Part shown: one piece after another, positions 1-7,825 of the stretch
Layout of the letters: every line of letters begins with the position of its first letter
Numbering within the stretch: position 1 is the stretch's first letter
Assembly: GCA_030148985.1 (NCBI GenBank)
Contig: JASBSJ010000046.1
Span: 1-43,921, forward strand
Length of the DNA: 43,921 bases
Origin: Sphingopyxis sp.
GTDB taxonomy: Bacteria > Pseudomonadota > Alphaproteobacteria > Sphingomonadales > Sphingomonadaceae
Reading direction: 5' to 3'
Notes under the pieces: generated by a model
Told to the model about the DNA's origin: nothing
Seen by the model: only the letters and a program-made list of their open reading frames with translations
Databases searched by the model: none
Position numbers and translations under genes: made by a program

Positions 1-297
1 ATGCAGTTCGAACAACAGGGTCATCGAGCTTCTGCCGACGCGCGAACAGCGCACGCAAATGTCGATTTCCTCGTCGAGCAGGATCGGCACCTTATAGTCG
101 ACTTCGGCATGCGCGACGTGAAATTCGGGACTCGTGTGGCCCGGCCAGCGATCATAAATGCCCGCCGCGCGCCAATATTCGGTGATTCCGATGTCGAAAT
201 ATTCGAGGTAACGGCTGTTGAACACGACGCGCTGGGCATCGATCTCCGCATAGCGGACACGCTTGGTGACGTGAAACCTGAAGTCGCTGCGGGCCAT
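1..297 (-). CDS. Acyl-CoA thioesterase, 4HBT/YbgC-like (C-terminus beyond window)
   Basis: The first 99 codons are present; the gene runs off the left edge with no stop. The protein begins MARSDFRFHVTKRVRYAEID, then VVFNSRYLEYFDIGITEYWR. This matches the start of hot-dog-fold thioesterases of the 4HBT/YbgC/FadM type, where the Asp of YAEID (usually YxDxD) and the following NSRYLEYFD helix form the active-site region. Such enzymes hydrolyse acyl-CoA thioesters in the cytoplasm. The substrate cannot be told from the sequence. The start ATG lies just upstream of the stop of the adjacent hydrolase gene on the same strand (10 bp gap), so the two are probably co-transcribed, the hydrolase first. 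Family assignment is firm; the specific role is unknown. Confidence 0.85.
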   Translation of the reverse strand, partial: MARSDFRFHVTKRVRYAEIDAQRVVFNSRYLEYFDIGITEYWRAAGIYDRWPGHTSPEFHVAHAEVDYKVPILLDEEIDICVRCSRVGRSSMTLLFELH

Positions 298-307
298 GTT
301 GATCCTT

Positions 308-1072
308 CTAGATAGGGTTCGCGAATCTGGCGACGGTGTCGATCAGCAGCGCGATGTCGCTGTCGCGCGACAGGCGGTGGTCGCCGCCCTTGACGAGCGT
401 GACCTGCACATCGTCGCTGGCGAGCGCTGCCGACAGACGCAGGCTGATGTCGGGCGGGACGTCGCCATCCTCCTGCCCGTGCAGCAGCCGCACCGGGCAG
501 GCGAGAGGGATTTCGGCATCGAGCAGGTGGTTCGCCTCGCCCGACTGAAAAAAGCCGCGCGTCGTCACATAGGGCTGGTCGCTATAGGGCGTTTCCTCGA
601 CCAGCGCGCCTTCCGCAAGGATGATCGCCTTTTCTTCCGGCGTGAAACCCCAATCGGTAAAATCGGGCGCAGCCGCGATGCCGGCCAGCCCGGCCAGGCG
701 GCCCGGCCCGTCGCGCTGGACGATCGCCAGCGCGGTCAGCAGCATCAGCCAGCCGCCCATCGACGATCCGACGAGGATGACAGGTCCGTCGACCTTCGCA
801 TCGATCAGGTCGAGCACATCGCCGCGCCAGTCGAGCAAGGTCTGCTCGGCGAACAGCCCATCCGACAGGCCGCACCCCGCATAATCGAACAACAGGCACG
901 CCCGCCCCTCGGCCGCGGCCCAATCGAACAGCGCGGTCGCCTTGCCCCCCGCCATGTCGGACATATAGCCGGGCAGGAAGACGATCGCGGGCCCTGCGCC
1001 CGGTGTGAAGCGATAGGCGAGCCGCGGGCGGCCCGTGCGGTCGAGATAGTCGGGCGCGGCAAGGTCGCTCAT
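308..1072 (-). CDS. Alpha/beta hydrolase (ABHD10-like serine hydrolase)
   Basis: A cytoplasmic 254-aa alpha/beta hydrolase without a signal peptide. Visible motifs in order: the oxyanion-region strand IVFLPGYMSDMAGGKA, the nucleophile elbow GSSMGG (catalytic Ser), an acid-containing HGQEDGDVP segment, and a C-terminal GGDHRLS giving the catalytic His. Proteins with this FLPGY.SDM start and GSSMGG elbow are usually annotated as palmitoyl-thioesterase or carboxylesterase relatives of ABHD10. The substrate here is unknown. It is followed 10 bp later by a hot-dog thioesterase on the same strand, which suggests a small acyl-ester/thioester hydrolysis operon. Upstream lies an inverted repeat rather than an obvious promoter. 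Confidence 0.85.
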   Translation of the reverse strand: MSDLAAPDYLDRTGRPRLAYRFTPGAGPAIVFLPGYMSDMAGGKATALFDWAAAEGRACLLFDYAGCGLSDGLFAEQTLLDWRGDVLDLIDAKVDGPVILVGSSMGGWLMLLTALAIVQRDGPGRLAGLAGIAAAPDFTDWGFTPEEKAIILAEGALVEETPYSDQPYVTTRGFFQSGEANHLLDAEIPLACPVRLLHGQEDGDVPPDISLRLSAALASDDVQVTLVKGGDHRLSRDSDIALLIDTVARFANPI

Positions 1073-1081
1073 TCGCTGATT

Positions 1082-1163
1082 CCGTTCGTGTCGAGCGAAG
1101 TCGAGACACCCATCGGGACGGCGCCATGTCGAGGGGCATCTCGACTTCGCTCGATGCGAACGG
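1082..1163. repeat. Inverted repeat, GAGCGAAGTCGAGA type
   Basis: An imperfect hairpin of about 80 bp. The outer arms CCGTTCG (1082-1088) and CGAACGG (1157-1163) enclose TCGAGCGAAGTCGAGA, which pairs with TCTCGACTTCGCTCGA. The central loop is about 30 bp. It lies between the DUF6356 gene and the downstream hydrolase on the same strand. Sequences with this core are common dispersed intergenic palindromes in sphingomonads (general knowledge). No T-tract follows, so a classical terminator is not indicated. Confidence 0.75.
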
Positions 1164-1193
1164 GATATCGTGCGCGGACGAAACGCACCGCGA

Positions 1194-1448
1194 TCAGATC
1201 ACCCAATCGACGGTGCTCATCTGCGCGACCGCCTGTCCCTTGGCGCGGCGCTGTTCGACCATGATCTTGTTGAGCCGCTGGATCGTGTCGCTGCCCGTGG
1301 TGATGCACCATCCCGGCACGACCGCATGGACCAGCGCGCACAGCCCGCCCCAGATCATCGTCACCCCGAACCGCGAGGCGACAAAGAAATGCTCGACATA
1401 ATTTTCATCGACGCTTTTCGGATGATCGACGAACAGGCGTTTGAACAT
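1194..1448 (-). CDS. DUF6356 family protein
   Basis: A small 84-aa protein starting MFKRLFVDHPKSVDENYVEH, followed by one hydrophobic segment (FGVTMIWGGLCALVHAVVPGWC, about residues 28-48) and an amphipathic C-terminus (SDTIQRLNKIMVEQRRAKGQ). The DHPxSVxExYxEH start and the single membrane segment followed by a polar tail match the DUF6356 family of sphingomonads, which has no known function. By sequence it would be a small inner-membrane protein with a cytoplasmic tail. It stands alone between the secreted hydrolase upstream and an inverted repeat downstream on the same strand. Family assignment is from memory of conserved features. Confidence 0.75.
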   Translation of the reverse strand: MFKRLFVDHPKSVDENYVEHFFVASRFGVTMIWGGLCALVHAVVPGWCITTGSDTIQRLNKIMVEQRRAKGQAVAQMSTVDWVI

Positions 1449-1521
1449 GATGGCGACCCCTTGCTGCGGCTCGGTGCCGCCCTAGCGGCCATGCTGGGCG
1501 GTCGCAAGGGTGGGCCGGTCG

Positions 1522-2460
1522 CTATTCTTTCAGAAAGGCCTCGACCGCCTCGGCAAAGGCCTGCGGCTGGTCGATCATGATGAAGTGGCGGCTGCCCGGC
1601 ATCATATGGGCGGTAAAATTCGCCACCCCGGCATAATGCGGCTCGAACGCCGCCTTTGCCGCCGCTGCCGGGAGCGCGCCATTGTCCTGCGCATAGAGCA
1701 GCGTCACCGGCGCGCGCACGGCGCCAAGCTCGCCGCGCATGTCGGTCGTCATCACATCGTAAAAGACCTGCGCGGTCACGCGCGCGTCGGACACGCGCGT
1801 CCATTCGGCGATCTGGATCCGGCCCGCCGCGGTGTTCGACATTCGACCAAGCGGGCTGTCGATGCCGGGATCGGCAACGACGGGCGGGGGCGCGGCGCGA
1901 CCATGCTGCGCGCGCATCATATCGGCCATTTGCGCGGCCTGTGGTTTCACGCTCGCGACCGTCGCACCGGGCACGAACAGCGTACCGATGAAGGGCAGCG
2001 CATCGACGATCATCAACTTGCCGACCTCGTCCGGCGCGCGCGCCGCGATCATCAGCCCCGTCAGCGCGCCCGTCGAATGTCCGATGATCGCGGGCGCCGG
2101 GCGGTCCGCGTCGGTGATGCAATCGTTGATATAATCGGCGATTTCGCGCATCACCGGCTCCAGCACCGGCCCCTCGGCATTGATGCCCGCGGCATCGCCG
2201 AAACCGCGAACCTGGACGATGTGCAGGCGGTAGCGATCTTTCAACTGCGCCGCGGTCGCGTCCCACACCGCGCGCGGCGAAGAAAGGCCGGGGATCAGCA
2301 CAACGTCGGGGCCGCTGCCCTTAACATCGATCGTCACCCGCTTGCCTTCGACCAGCCCGGTCGGACAGGGTTCGGCGGCGCGGGCGTTCGGCGACGCAAG
2401 GCCAAGCATGGCGGCGAGCGCCATCGCGGCGCCCAAAAATTTGCGAAGTCGCATGGTCAA
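1522..2460 (-). CDS. Secreted alpha/beta hydrolase
   Basis: A 312-aa alpha/beta hydrolase with a clear signal peptide: basic MTMRLRKF, hydrophobic LGAAMALAAMLGLAS, cleavage near ARAAEP. The mature part shows the early strand VVLIPGLSSPRAVWD, the nucleophile elbow GHSTGA, an acid region around LLYAQDNGALP and the C-terminal SRHFIMIDQP containing the catalytic His. It should act in the periplasm or outside the cell on an unknown ester or amide. Its ATG overlaps the stop of the upstream Xre regulator gene (ATGA), so the two are translationally coupled. It is the last gene of a four-gene operon that starts with two small membrane proteins. Confidence 0.85.
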   Translation of the reverse strand: MTMRLRKFLGAAMALAAMLGLASPNARAAEPCPTGLVEGKRVTIDVKGSGPDVVLIPGLSSPRAVWDATAAQLKDRYRLHIVQVRGFGDAAGINAEGPVLEPVMREIADYINDCITDADRPAPAIIGHSTGALTGLMIAARAPDEVGKLMIVDALPFIGTLFVPGATVASVKPQAAQMADMMRAQHGRAAPPPVVADPGIDSPLGRMSNTAAGRIQIAEWTRVSDARVTAQVFYDVMTTDMRGELGAVRAPVTLLYAQDNGALPAAAAKAAFEPHYAGVANFTAHMMPGSRHFIMIDQPQAFAEAVEAFLKE

Positions 2461-2648
2461 TCCTTCAGGAAAATGGCTTCGATGGGCAGGCCAAACAGGT
2501 CGGAAATGCGAAAGGCGAGAGGCAGCGACGGGTCATATTTTCCCGTCTCGATCGCGTTGACCGACTGGCGCGATACCTCCAGCCGGTCGGCGAGATCCTG
2601 CTGGCTCCAGTCGCGCTCGGCGCGCAGGACTTTGAGGCGGTTTTTCAT
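2457..2648 (-). CDS. Small Xre-family transcriptional regulator (YozG-like)
   Basis: A 63-aa protein that is almost entirely an HTH_3/Cro-CI domain: MKNRLKVLRAERDWSQQDLA, then VSRQSVNAIETGKYDPSLPLAF and a short dimerisation tail LFGLPIEAIFLKD. The QQDLAD...SRQSVNAIE recognition segment is typical of minimal Xre repressors of the YozG kind. These usually sit in operons with membrane proteins and control their own promoter (family knowledge). It overlaps the upstream membrane-protein gene by one base and the downstream hydrolase gene by four. Autoregulation through the repeated ATTGAC sequence at 3265-3305 is inferred. Confidence 0.88.
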   Translation of the reverse strand: MKNRLKVLRAERDWSQQDLADRLEVSRQSVNAIETGKYDPSLPLAFRISDLFGLPIEAIFLKD

Positions 2649-3058
2649 CAGCAGGGTCCGCCGTCGCCGATGGTGACCTTATTGACCAGCGATCCCACTG
2701 CGAGACCCAGGCACCAGACCGGAAACACATAGAATAAGGGTACGCGCGGTACGTCGGTGAACAGCTCCAATATGCCCCACCCGCTGGCGAGCGCGAGCGT
2801 CAGTCCGGTGGCGACCAGCGCCTTGCGGATTTCAAGCAACCGGACATATTCGTCGGTAAGTTCGGTCAGATAGCGGCCCATTGCCCAGATAAAGCCGAGA
2901 ACTGCCATAGCGGGCACCAATGCGATGATGACCGTCAACGGTGTTGCCGCAGCGCCATCGGGGATGACCGACGATGCGCCGAAGACCGCCAGCATATAGG
3001 CGATGGATAGCGGAATCATCCGGCCGATATATCGGCGCTGCGCAGGGTTGCTCCCCAT
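2648..3058 (-). CDS. Four-helix inner-membrane protein of unknown function
   Basis: A 136-aa membrane protein with about four hydrophobic segments: residues 14-32 (IPLSIAYMLAVFGASSVI), 40-62 (PLTVIIALVPAMAVLGFIWA), 85-105 (ALVATGLTLALASGWGILEL) and 110-130 (VPLFYVFPVWCLGLAVGSL). A charged linker YLTELTDEYVRLLEIRKALV lies between the second and third helices. I do not recognise a characterised family. Proteins of this size are regularly paired with YozG-like Xre regulators. It is second in the operon, 2 bp after a 57-aa membrane protein and overlapping the regulator by 1 bp. A membrane partner or sensor for the regulator is possible but unproven. Confidence 0.8.
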   Translation of the reverse strand: MGSNPAQRRYIGRMIPLSIAYMLAVFGASSVIPDGAAATPLTVIIALVPAMAVLGFIWAMGRYLTELTDEYVRLLEIRKALVATGLTLALASGWGILELFTDVPRVPLFYVFPVWCLGLAVGSLVNKVTIGDGGPC

Positions 3059-3060
3059 GG

Positions 3061-3234
3061 TCAGGCCTCCTTCACACGACAGCGCGCGGAACCGGCGAAG
3101 ATCGCGACCATGACGAGCGGTAGCACCGTTGCCAGGCTATTCGCGACGTCGGCGCGAATGATGTCGGCCGCCCCCAAAAGCGCAATGGCAAGGATGGCGA
3201 TCGCCCAGGGAAGGGCGCGTAGCATTTGTGGCAT
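3061..3234 (-). CDS. Small membrane protein, first gene of the Xre operon
   Basis: A 57-aa reading frame starting MPQMLRALPWAIAILAIALL with two hydrophobic stretches (about residues 8-22 and 32-46, TVLPLVMVAIFAGSA) and ending CRVKEA. The ATG is preceded by AAGGGGA with an 8-base spacer, a good ribosome binding site. It ends 2 bp before the next membrane-protein gene, so it is most likely the first gene of the operon. No family is recognised. The start, RBS, tight spacing and coherent membrane topology support a real gene. Confidence 0.7.
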   Translation of the reverse strand: MPQMLRALPWAIAILAIALLGAADIIRADVANSLATVLPLVMVAIFAGSARCRVKEA

Positions 3235-3264
3235 TAGTCAAGTCCCCTTGTTAATCAGTAAAGG

Positions 3265-3305
3265 AACATTGACATTATGATTCGTTATTGTCAAGCAACA
3301 TTGAC
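3265..3305 (-). promoter_or_regulatory. Probable operator/promoter of the Xre operon
   Basis: AACATTGAC occurs twice in the same orientation, at 3265-3273 and 3297-3305, 32 bp apart (about three helical turns). The second copy is also part of an inverted repeat, GTCAA-N6-TTGAC (3290-3305). On the minus strand a TTGACA -35-like hexamer sits inside this palindrome. The -10 match is weak. The block is AT-rich and lies 31-71 bp upstream of the first gene of the operon. Repressor binding by the co-encoded Xre protein is inferred. Confidence 0.5.
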
Positions 3306-3365
3306 TAAATGCAAAGCTTGCCAATCAAGTTGCCTTCGCGCCCGGACGCGATGAGGCGGCCGGGT

Positions 3366-3782
3366 CTAGCCAAGATGCTCGCCAAAATCGTGACGCCAGC
3401 GCCGGTTCAACAGGTGCGCAGCGGCCAGCGTGACGGCGCCGATCGACGTCAGCAGCCGGTCAGCGGTTTCGGGGTCGGGCAAAGCCAGCCAGCCTTCGTG
3501 CGCGGCGAGGCCAGCCGCCAGAAAGCCGATGCCCGCGGCCGCGAGGAGGGCAGGGATGGTGCGCCCGTGCCGCTGCCGCCCGCCGGTCATGGCTATGACC
3601 GCGGCGGGGAGCGCGATCATCAATATCGCTGCGTGCACCCATTCGGGGATGTCGATCCATGCGCCGAGCGCGGGCGCGAGGAAGAGGAGGAGCGGCAGGG
3701 CAAGGCAATGGACCAGACAGGTCAGCGACAGCGCGATTCCCAAAAGGTCGTCAAGGCGCGGGCGCGCGGCATGGAGGCACAT
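3366..3782 (-). CDS. merC: MerC-domain membrane protein
   Basis: A 138-aa protein with four hydrophobic segments. The first contains DDLLGIALSLTCLVHCLALPLL, with a Cys and His-Cys arrangement (LTCLVHC) typical of the metal-binding first helix of MerC mercury transporters. Later helices are IPEWVHAAILMIALPAAVIA and ALLAAAGIGFLAAGLAA. MerC moves Hg(II) across the inner membrane in mer operons. In genomes without a mer operon, such as here, MerC-domain proteins may handle other metals. I chose the ATG at 3782 because the protein then begins just before the conserved domain; in-frame starts farther upstream would enter the palindrome at 3822-3840. It is divergent from thrS. Confidence 0.8.
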   Translation of the reverse strand: MCLHAARPRLDDLLGIALSLTCLVHCLALPLLLFLAPALGAWIDIPEWVHAAILMIALPAAVIAMTGGRQRHGRTIPALLAAAGIGFLAAGLAAHEGWLALPDPETADRLLTSIGAVTLAAAHLLNRRWRHDFGEHLG

Positions 3783-3821
3783 GGCGGCAAACTTTCGCGG
3801 GAGGGGCTTGCCGTGCGCAAT

Positions 3822-3840
3822 AATGATACAACATATCATT
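3822..3840. promoter_or_regulatory. Zur-box-like palindrome upstream of merC
   Basis: AATGATA (3822-3828), five bases, then TATCATT (3834-3840): a perfect 7-bp inverted repeat in a 19-bp AT-rich block, flanked by GCAA/TTGC. It lies 40-58 bp upstream of the merC start. Length and AT-rich dyad resemble alphaproteobacterial Zur operators (AATGTTATA-type half sites). Assignment to Zur is an inference; a different Fur-family protein would also fit. Confidence 0.45.
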
Positions 3841-3930
3841 GCAAGCCCTGTTGTGAATCCGCCCCTTGCCGCTCCTGTTGCATACTGGCAAAGGAGCGCG
3901 GCAATTTTGCCCTGAAAGGCCGTTTTTTCG

Positions 3931-5934
3931 ATGTCTGAGATGATCCGCGTTACCCTTCCCGATGGCTCTGCCCGTGAAGTCGCGCGCGGGACCACCCCGG
4001 CCGAGATCGCGGCCTCCATCGGACCCGGCCTTGCCAAAGCGGCGCTGGCGGCGAAAGTCGACGGCGAGTTGCGCGACATCATGCGTCCGCTGGAGGCGGA
4101 CACGAACCTGTCGCTGGTGACGAGCCGTGACGAGGCCGACGCGCTCGAACTCGTGCGCCACGATTTTGCGCATGTGCTGGCGGAGGCGGTGCAGAACCTG
4201 TTTCCGGGAACGCAAATCACCTTCGGCCCGTCGACGAACGACGGTTTCTATTACGACTTCGCGCCGACCGCCGAGCATGGCCCGTTCCGCGACGAGGAAC
4301 TGCCGCTGATCGAGGAGGAGATGCGCCGCATCATCGCCGCCGACAAGCCGCTGCGCCGCGAAGTGTGGCAGCGCGACGACCTCATCGCACGCTGGCAAAA
4401 GGAGGGAGAGAGCTTCAAGGCCGAATGGGCGGCCGAGCTTCCCGCTGGCGAGGAAATTAGCGTTTACTGGTCGGGCGACAACTGGATGGACATGTGCCGC
4501 GGTCCGCACCTTGCCTCGACGGGCAAGCTCGACCCGGCGGCGTTCAAGCTGACGCGCGTTTCGGGTGCCTATTGGCGCGGCGACCAGAAAAATGCGCAGC
4601 TTTCGCGCATCTATGGCACCGGCTGGCTGAACAAGAAGCAGCTTGCCGACCATCTCGTGCGACTGGAGGAAGCCGCGAAGCGCGACCACCGCCGGCTGGG
4701 GCAGGACATGGACCTGTTCCACCTGCAACAGGAAGCGCATGGCTCGGTCTTCTGGCACCCCAACGGCTTTGTCGTGTGGCGCGAGCTCGAGGCCTATATG
4801 CGCCGCGCGATCGACGCCGCGGGCTATCGCGAGGTCAAGACGCCGCAGGTGATGGACGCGCGCCAGTGGGAACAGTCGGGCCACTGGGGTAAATATCGCG
4901 AAAATATGTTCGTCATCCCCGACGAGGTGCCAAACACCGAGGACGAAGGCCCGATCGTCTCCGACGCTGCCGAGTGGATGGCGCTGAAGCCGATGAACTG
5001 CCCGGCGCATGTGCTGATCTTCCGTCAGGGCATGAAAAGCTATCGCGACCTGCCGCTGCGCCTCTACGAAAATGGCTGCTGTCACCGCAACGAGCCGCAT
5101 GGCGCGCTCCACGGGCTGATGCGTGTGCGCCAGTTCACGCAGGACGATGCGCATATCTTCTGCCGCGAGGACCAGATCGTCGAGGAAGTCCGCAATTTCT
5201 GTGCGCTCGCCGACCGCATCTACAAGGATTTCGGCTTCGACTATGCGATCAAGCTCGCGCTGCGTCCCGACAAGCGCTTCGGCACCGAAGAAATGTGGGA
5301 CAAGTCCGAGGACGAGCTGCGCAACGCGGTGATCGAGGCGGGGCTGGCGACCGAGCAATATGGCTGGGAGGAGCTGCCGGGCGAAGGCGCCTTTTATGCG
5401 CCCAAGCTCGAATGGCATCTGACCGACGCGATCGGGCGGACGTGGCAGGTCGGCACGATCCAGTCCGACCGCGTGCTGCCCGACCGCCTCGACGCCTCGT
5501 ATATCGGCGAGGATGGCGAGCGGCACCGCCCGGTGATGCTCCACCGCGCCATTTTCGGCAGCTACGAACGCTTCATCGGCATTTTGATCGAGCATTTCGC
5601 GGGCCGCTTCCCGACCTGGCTCGCGCCCGTGCAGGCGGTCGTCGCGACGATTGTCAGCGACGCCGACGATTATGCGAAGGCTGCGACCGCACAGCTCACC
5701 GCCGCGGGCATCCGCACCGACAGCGACCTGCGCAACGAAAAGATCAACTACAAGGTGCGCGAGCACAGCCTCGCCAAAGTCCCCTATCTGCTCGTCGTCG
5801 GCAAGCGCGAGGCCGAGGAAGGCACGGTCGCGATCCGCACGCTCGGCCAGGACGGCCAGCGCATCATGCCGCTCGCCGAAGCGATCGCGATGCTGAAGGC
5901 CGAGGCCACCCCGCCGGATCTTCGCGCCCGGTGA
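3931..5934 (+). CDS. thrS: Threonyl-tRNA synthetase
   Basis: A full-length 667-aa class II synthetase that charges tRNA-Thr in the cytoplasm. Order of domains: N-terminal TGS (about 1-65), editing/SAD domain with [10 protein letters not shown] and CRGPH metal-binding motifs (about 70-225), catalytic core (about 245-540) and C-terminal anticodon-binding domain (about 550-655, [12 protein letters not shown] onward). The zinc ligands of the active site are all present: Cys357 in NCPAH, His408 in DDAHIF and His538 in VMLHRA. Motif 2 is [12 protein letters not shown] and motif 3 is [14 protein letters not shown]. The start [12 protein letters not shown] is the usual one. The stop overlaps the GTG of the downstream AraC-type gene. 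Confidence 0.98.
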   Translation: MSEMIRVTLPDGSAREVARGTTPAEIAASIGPGLAKAALAAKVDGELRDIMRPLEADTNLSLVTSRDEADALELVRHDFAHVLAEAVQNLFPGTQITFGPSTNDGFYYDFAPTAEHGPFRDEELPLIEEEMRRIIAADKPLRREVWQRDDLIARWQKEGESFKAEWAAELPAGEEISVYWSGDNWMDMCRGPHLASTGKLDPAAFKLTRVSGAYWRGDQKNAQLSRIYGTGWLNKKQLADHLVRLEEAAKRDHRRLGQDMDLFHLQQEAHGSVFWHPNGFVVWRELEAYMRRAIDAAGYREVKTPQVMDARQWEQSGHWGKYRENMFVIPDEVPNTEDEGPIVSDAAEWMALKPMNCPAHVLIFRQGMKSYRDLPLRLYENGCCHRNEPHGALHGLMRVRQFTQDDAHIFCREDQIVEEVRNFCALADRIYKDFGFDYAIKLALRPDKRFGTEEMWDKSEDELRNAVIEAGLATEQYGWEELPGEGAFYAPKLEWHLTDAIGRTWQVGTIQSDRVLPDRLDASYIGEDGERHRPVMLHRAIFGSYERFIGILIEHFAGRFPTWLAPVQAVVATIVSDADDYAKAATAQLTAAGIRTDSDLRNEKINYKVREHSLAKVPYLLVVGKREAEEGTVAIRTLGQDGQRIMPLAEAIAMLKAEATPPDLRAR

Positions 5935-6617
5935 GCGCCGTCGGCATCGGCCGCCACGCGGCGGACGAGCGTCTGCCGCGCCATCGTCATGCCGAGGGCT
6001 ATATCGCGGTCGTGCTCGGCGGAGGATATGAAGAGGCAGGCGACGAGGGGCGGTTTGCGGTGCGGCCGGGCATGGTCGTCGTTCACGGCTGCTGGACCGC
6101 GCATCTCGACCGCTTCGGCGCGCGCGGGGCGGAAGTGCTCAACCTGCCCGCGGTGCCGGAGCTGGCATCCGGCGTCGGCACGATCGACGATCCCGACACG
6201 GCCGCGCGGCTGGCCGAGCGCGATCCGGGCGCCGCGGCGGCGTTCGTTGCCGAGCGGCTCCGCGCGGGCGCGGAGCGGCACGCCGATTGGCCCGACCTGC
6301 TTGCCGCCGCGCTGCGCGCCGATCCCGATCTTGCGATCACGCCCTGGGCGCGCAGCGTCGCCCTTGATCCCGCGTCGGTCAGTCGCGGTTTCGCGCGCGC
6401 CTATGGCACCAGCCCGAAGCGCTTCCGGCTTGAGGCGCGGACACGGCGCGCGCTCGCGGCGCTGACCGGCTGGCGCAGCACACTCGCCGATCTGGCCGCC
6501 GATCAGGGTTTCGCCGATCAGGCGCATCTGGCGCGCGCGGTCGCGGCGATGACCGGCGTCCCGCCTATCCGCCTGCGGGCAAAGTCCGTCCAAGCCAGCG
6601 GGGTGCGGCGCGGCTAG
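5931..6617 (+). CDS. AraC-family transcriptional regulator
   Basis: A 228-aa regulator read from a GTG that overlaps the thrS stop codon (GTGA), so it is probably translationally coupled to thrS. The N-terminal half looks like a cupin-type sensor ([40 protein letters not shown]). The C-terminal half has the two HTH motifs of AraC proteins: [29 protein letters not shown] (about 145-175) and [20 protein letters not shown] (about 187-206). The ligand and target genes are unknown. The frame stays open far upstream inside thrS, but that part is antisense-like shadow and is not included. Co-location with thrS need not mean a functional link. Confidence 0.82.
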   Translation: MSAVGIGRHAADERLPRHRHAEGYIAVVLGGGYEEAGDEGRFAVRPGMVVVHGCWTAHLDRFGARGAEVLNLPAVPELASGVGTIDDPDTAARLAERDPGAAAAFVAERLRAGAERHADWPDLLAAALRADPDLAITPWARSVALDPASVSRGFARAYGTSPKRFRLEARTRRALAALTGWRSTLADLAADQGFADQAHLARAVAAMTGVPPIRLRAKSVQASGVRRG

Positions 6618-6626
6618 GCAGCGGTC

Positions 6627-7784
6627 ATGCACCGCCGACACCTCCTCGCCGCCGCGCTCGCCGCGCCCGCCCTTTCGTTCCTGCCGTCTGTCCCCGCCCT
6701 CGCGCAGTCGCAGCGCCCGCCGATGCGCACGCGGTGGAAGGTTCGCGCCTCCGAAGGCTTCGATGCGCTCGCCTTTCTCGGCCCGCTGGCGGGCGGCGAG
6801 CTTTACCTTCCCTATTACAAGGCCGACGCCGACGCCTTCGCCGCGGAGCTTCCTGCCGCTGCGCGCGCCGAGATCGCGGCGCTGTGGAAAGAGGCCGAGC
6901 ACGCGCAGTTTGGACTGCTCGGCCCCAACCTCTCGGTGCTCTTCTCGAACGGCAATGATGGCGATCTCGCGGCGCTGATCGCAGGGACCGCCGACCCTGA
7001 GGCGCGATTGCTGTCCGCCTATCGGGCCAGCCCCTATTGGGCCGAGGCCGACTGGCGCTGGTTCGTCGGCGTGGCGCCGCGGCTGCGCGCCGTGTTCGAG
7101 GCGATGCAGACGGCGGGCTTTGCCGCGTTTCGCGAACGCCGTATCGGCGATATCGACGCGCGCATCGCCGAGCTGACGCGCAGCCTCGGCGATTACGACG
7201 TGATCCGCTGGCACGAAAAGCTCACGGGGCGCGGATTCGATCCGCAGATCGAGGTCGTGCTGCTGCAATTCTGCAAACCGCACGGGATCAAGGTGCAGGG
7301 GCAGACGTTCCTGCAGGCGACCGACTGGGGCGTGCCGATCACCGTGCGCAACGCCGCGCACGAGATGCTGCACCCACCGATCCCGATGGACGGACCCGCG
7401 GCGACCGCCGCGCTGGCGCTGCTTGCCAAAGACCCGCTGATCCCGCGCATCGTCGCCGACCATGATCCCAAATGGGGCTATACGACGCTCGAAGGGATGC
7501 TCAACGAGGATCTGGCGCAGGCGCTCGACCAGCTCATCAGCGAGGCGCTCGGCGTCGCGCGCAACCCCGCCGACCGCTGGCGCAAGGCCGACGACGGCAT
7601 CCATGTGCTCGCGGGCGCGATCTACGGAATGCTGCGCCAGGACCGCTGGACCGAAAGCGGCGGCTCGATCGAGGCGTGGCTCGCGGGCGCGGTGCGCGCG
7701 GGGCGTTTCGATCCGCCGCGGATGCACGCGATCGCGGCGCAGGTTCTCGAACGGCCGGTGAACGCACTCTGGCCGCTCGGCTGA
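6627..7784 (+). CDS. Secreted protein with HExxH metalloprotease signature
   Basis: A 385-aa protein with a Tat-like signal peptide (MHRRHLLAAALAAPALSFLPSV, cleavage near ALAQS). I do not recognise a named family. The mature part contains NAAHEMLHPP, which gives the zincin motif HExxH (His245, Glu246, His249). About 40-45 residues later LEGMLNEDLAQALD offers Glu289 or Glu294 as a possible third zinc ligand, as in gluzincins. Upstream is a domain rich in FLGPLAGGELYLPYY and SYWAEADWRWF-type aromatic motifs. A periplasmic metallopeptidase-like fold is inferred from these motifs only. It starts 10 bp after the AraC-type regulator, so it may be that regulator's co-transcribed partner. Confidence 0.72.
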   Translation: MHRRHLLAAALAAPALSFLPSVPALAQSQRPPMRTRWKVRASEGFDALAFLGPLAGGELYLPYYKADADAFAAELPAAARAEIAALWKEAEHAQFGLLGPNLSVLFSNGNDGDLAALIAGTADPEARLLSAYRASPYWAEADWRWFVGVAPRLRAVFEAMQTAGFAAFRERRIGDIDARIAELTRSLGDYDVIRWHEKLTGRGFDPQIEVVLLQFCKPHGIKVQGQTFLQATDWGVPITVRNAAHEMLHPPIPMDGPAATAALALLAKDPLIPRIVADHDPKWGYTTLEGMLNEDLAQALDQLISEALGVARNPADRWRKADDGIHVLAGAIYGMLRQDRWTESGGSIEAWLAGAVRAGRFDPPRMHAIAAQVLERPVNALWPLG

Positions 7785-7825
7785 GGGACTAGCCGGTCGA
7801 ACCACAACGCGGTATCGGCCGCGCG

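Noticed and set aside
1082..1163. Interpreting the GAGCGAAGTCGAGA hairpin as a terminator
   Set aside because: No run of T follows on the minus strand, and such palindromes are common dispersed repeats.
3751..5766. A 671-aa open frame on the minus strand opposite thrS
   Set aside because: It is the antisense shadow of thrS in GC-rich DNA, low in normal domain features, and it overlaps merC. thrS has every catalytic motif.
3931..5934. thrS as a zinc-independent or duplicated stress copy
   Set aside because: All three zinc ligands (Cys357, His408, His538) and the editing domain are present; it looks like the ordinary housekeeping enzyme.
5784..7805. A 673-aa open frame on the minus strand
   Set aside because: Antisense of the AraC-type and HExxH genes. 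Arg-rich composition without domains.
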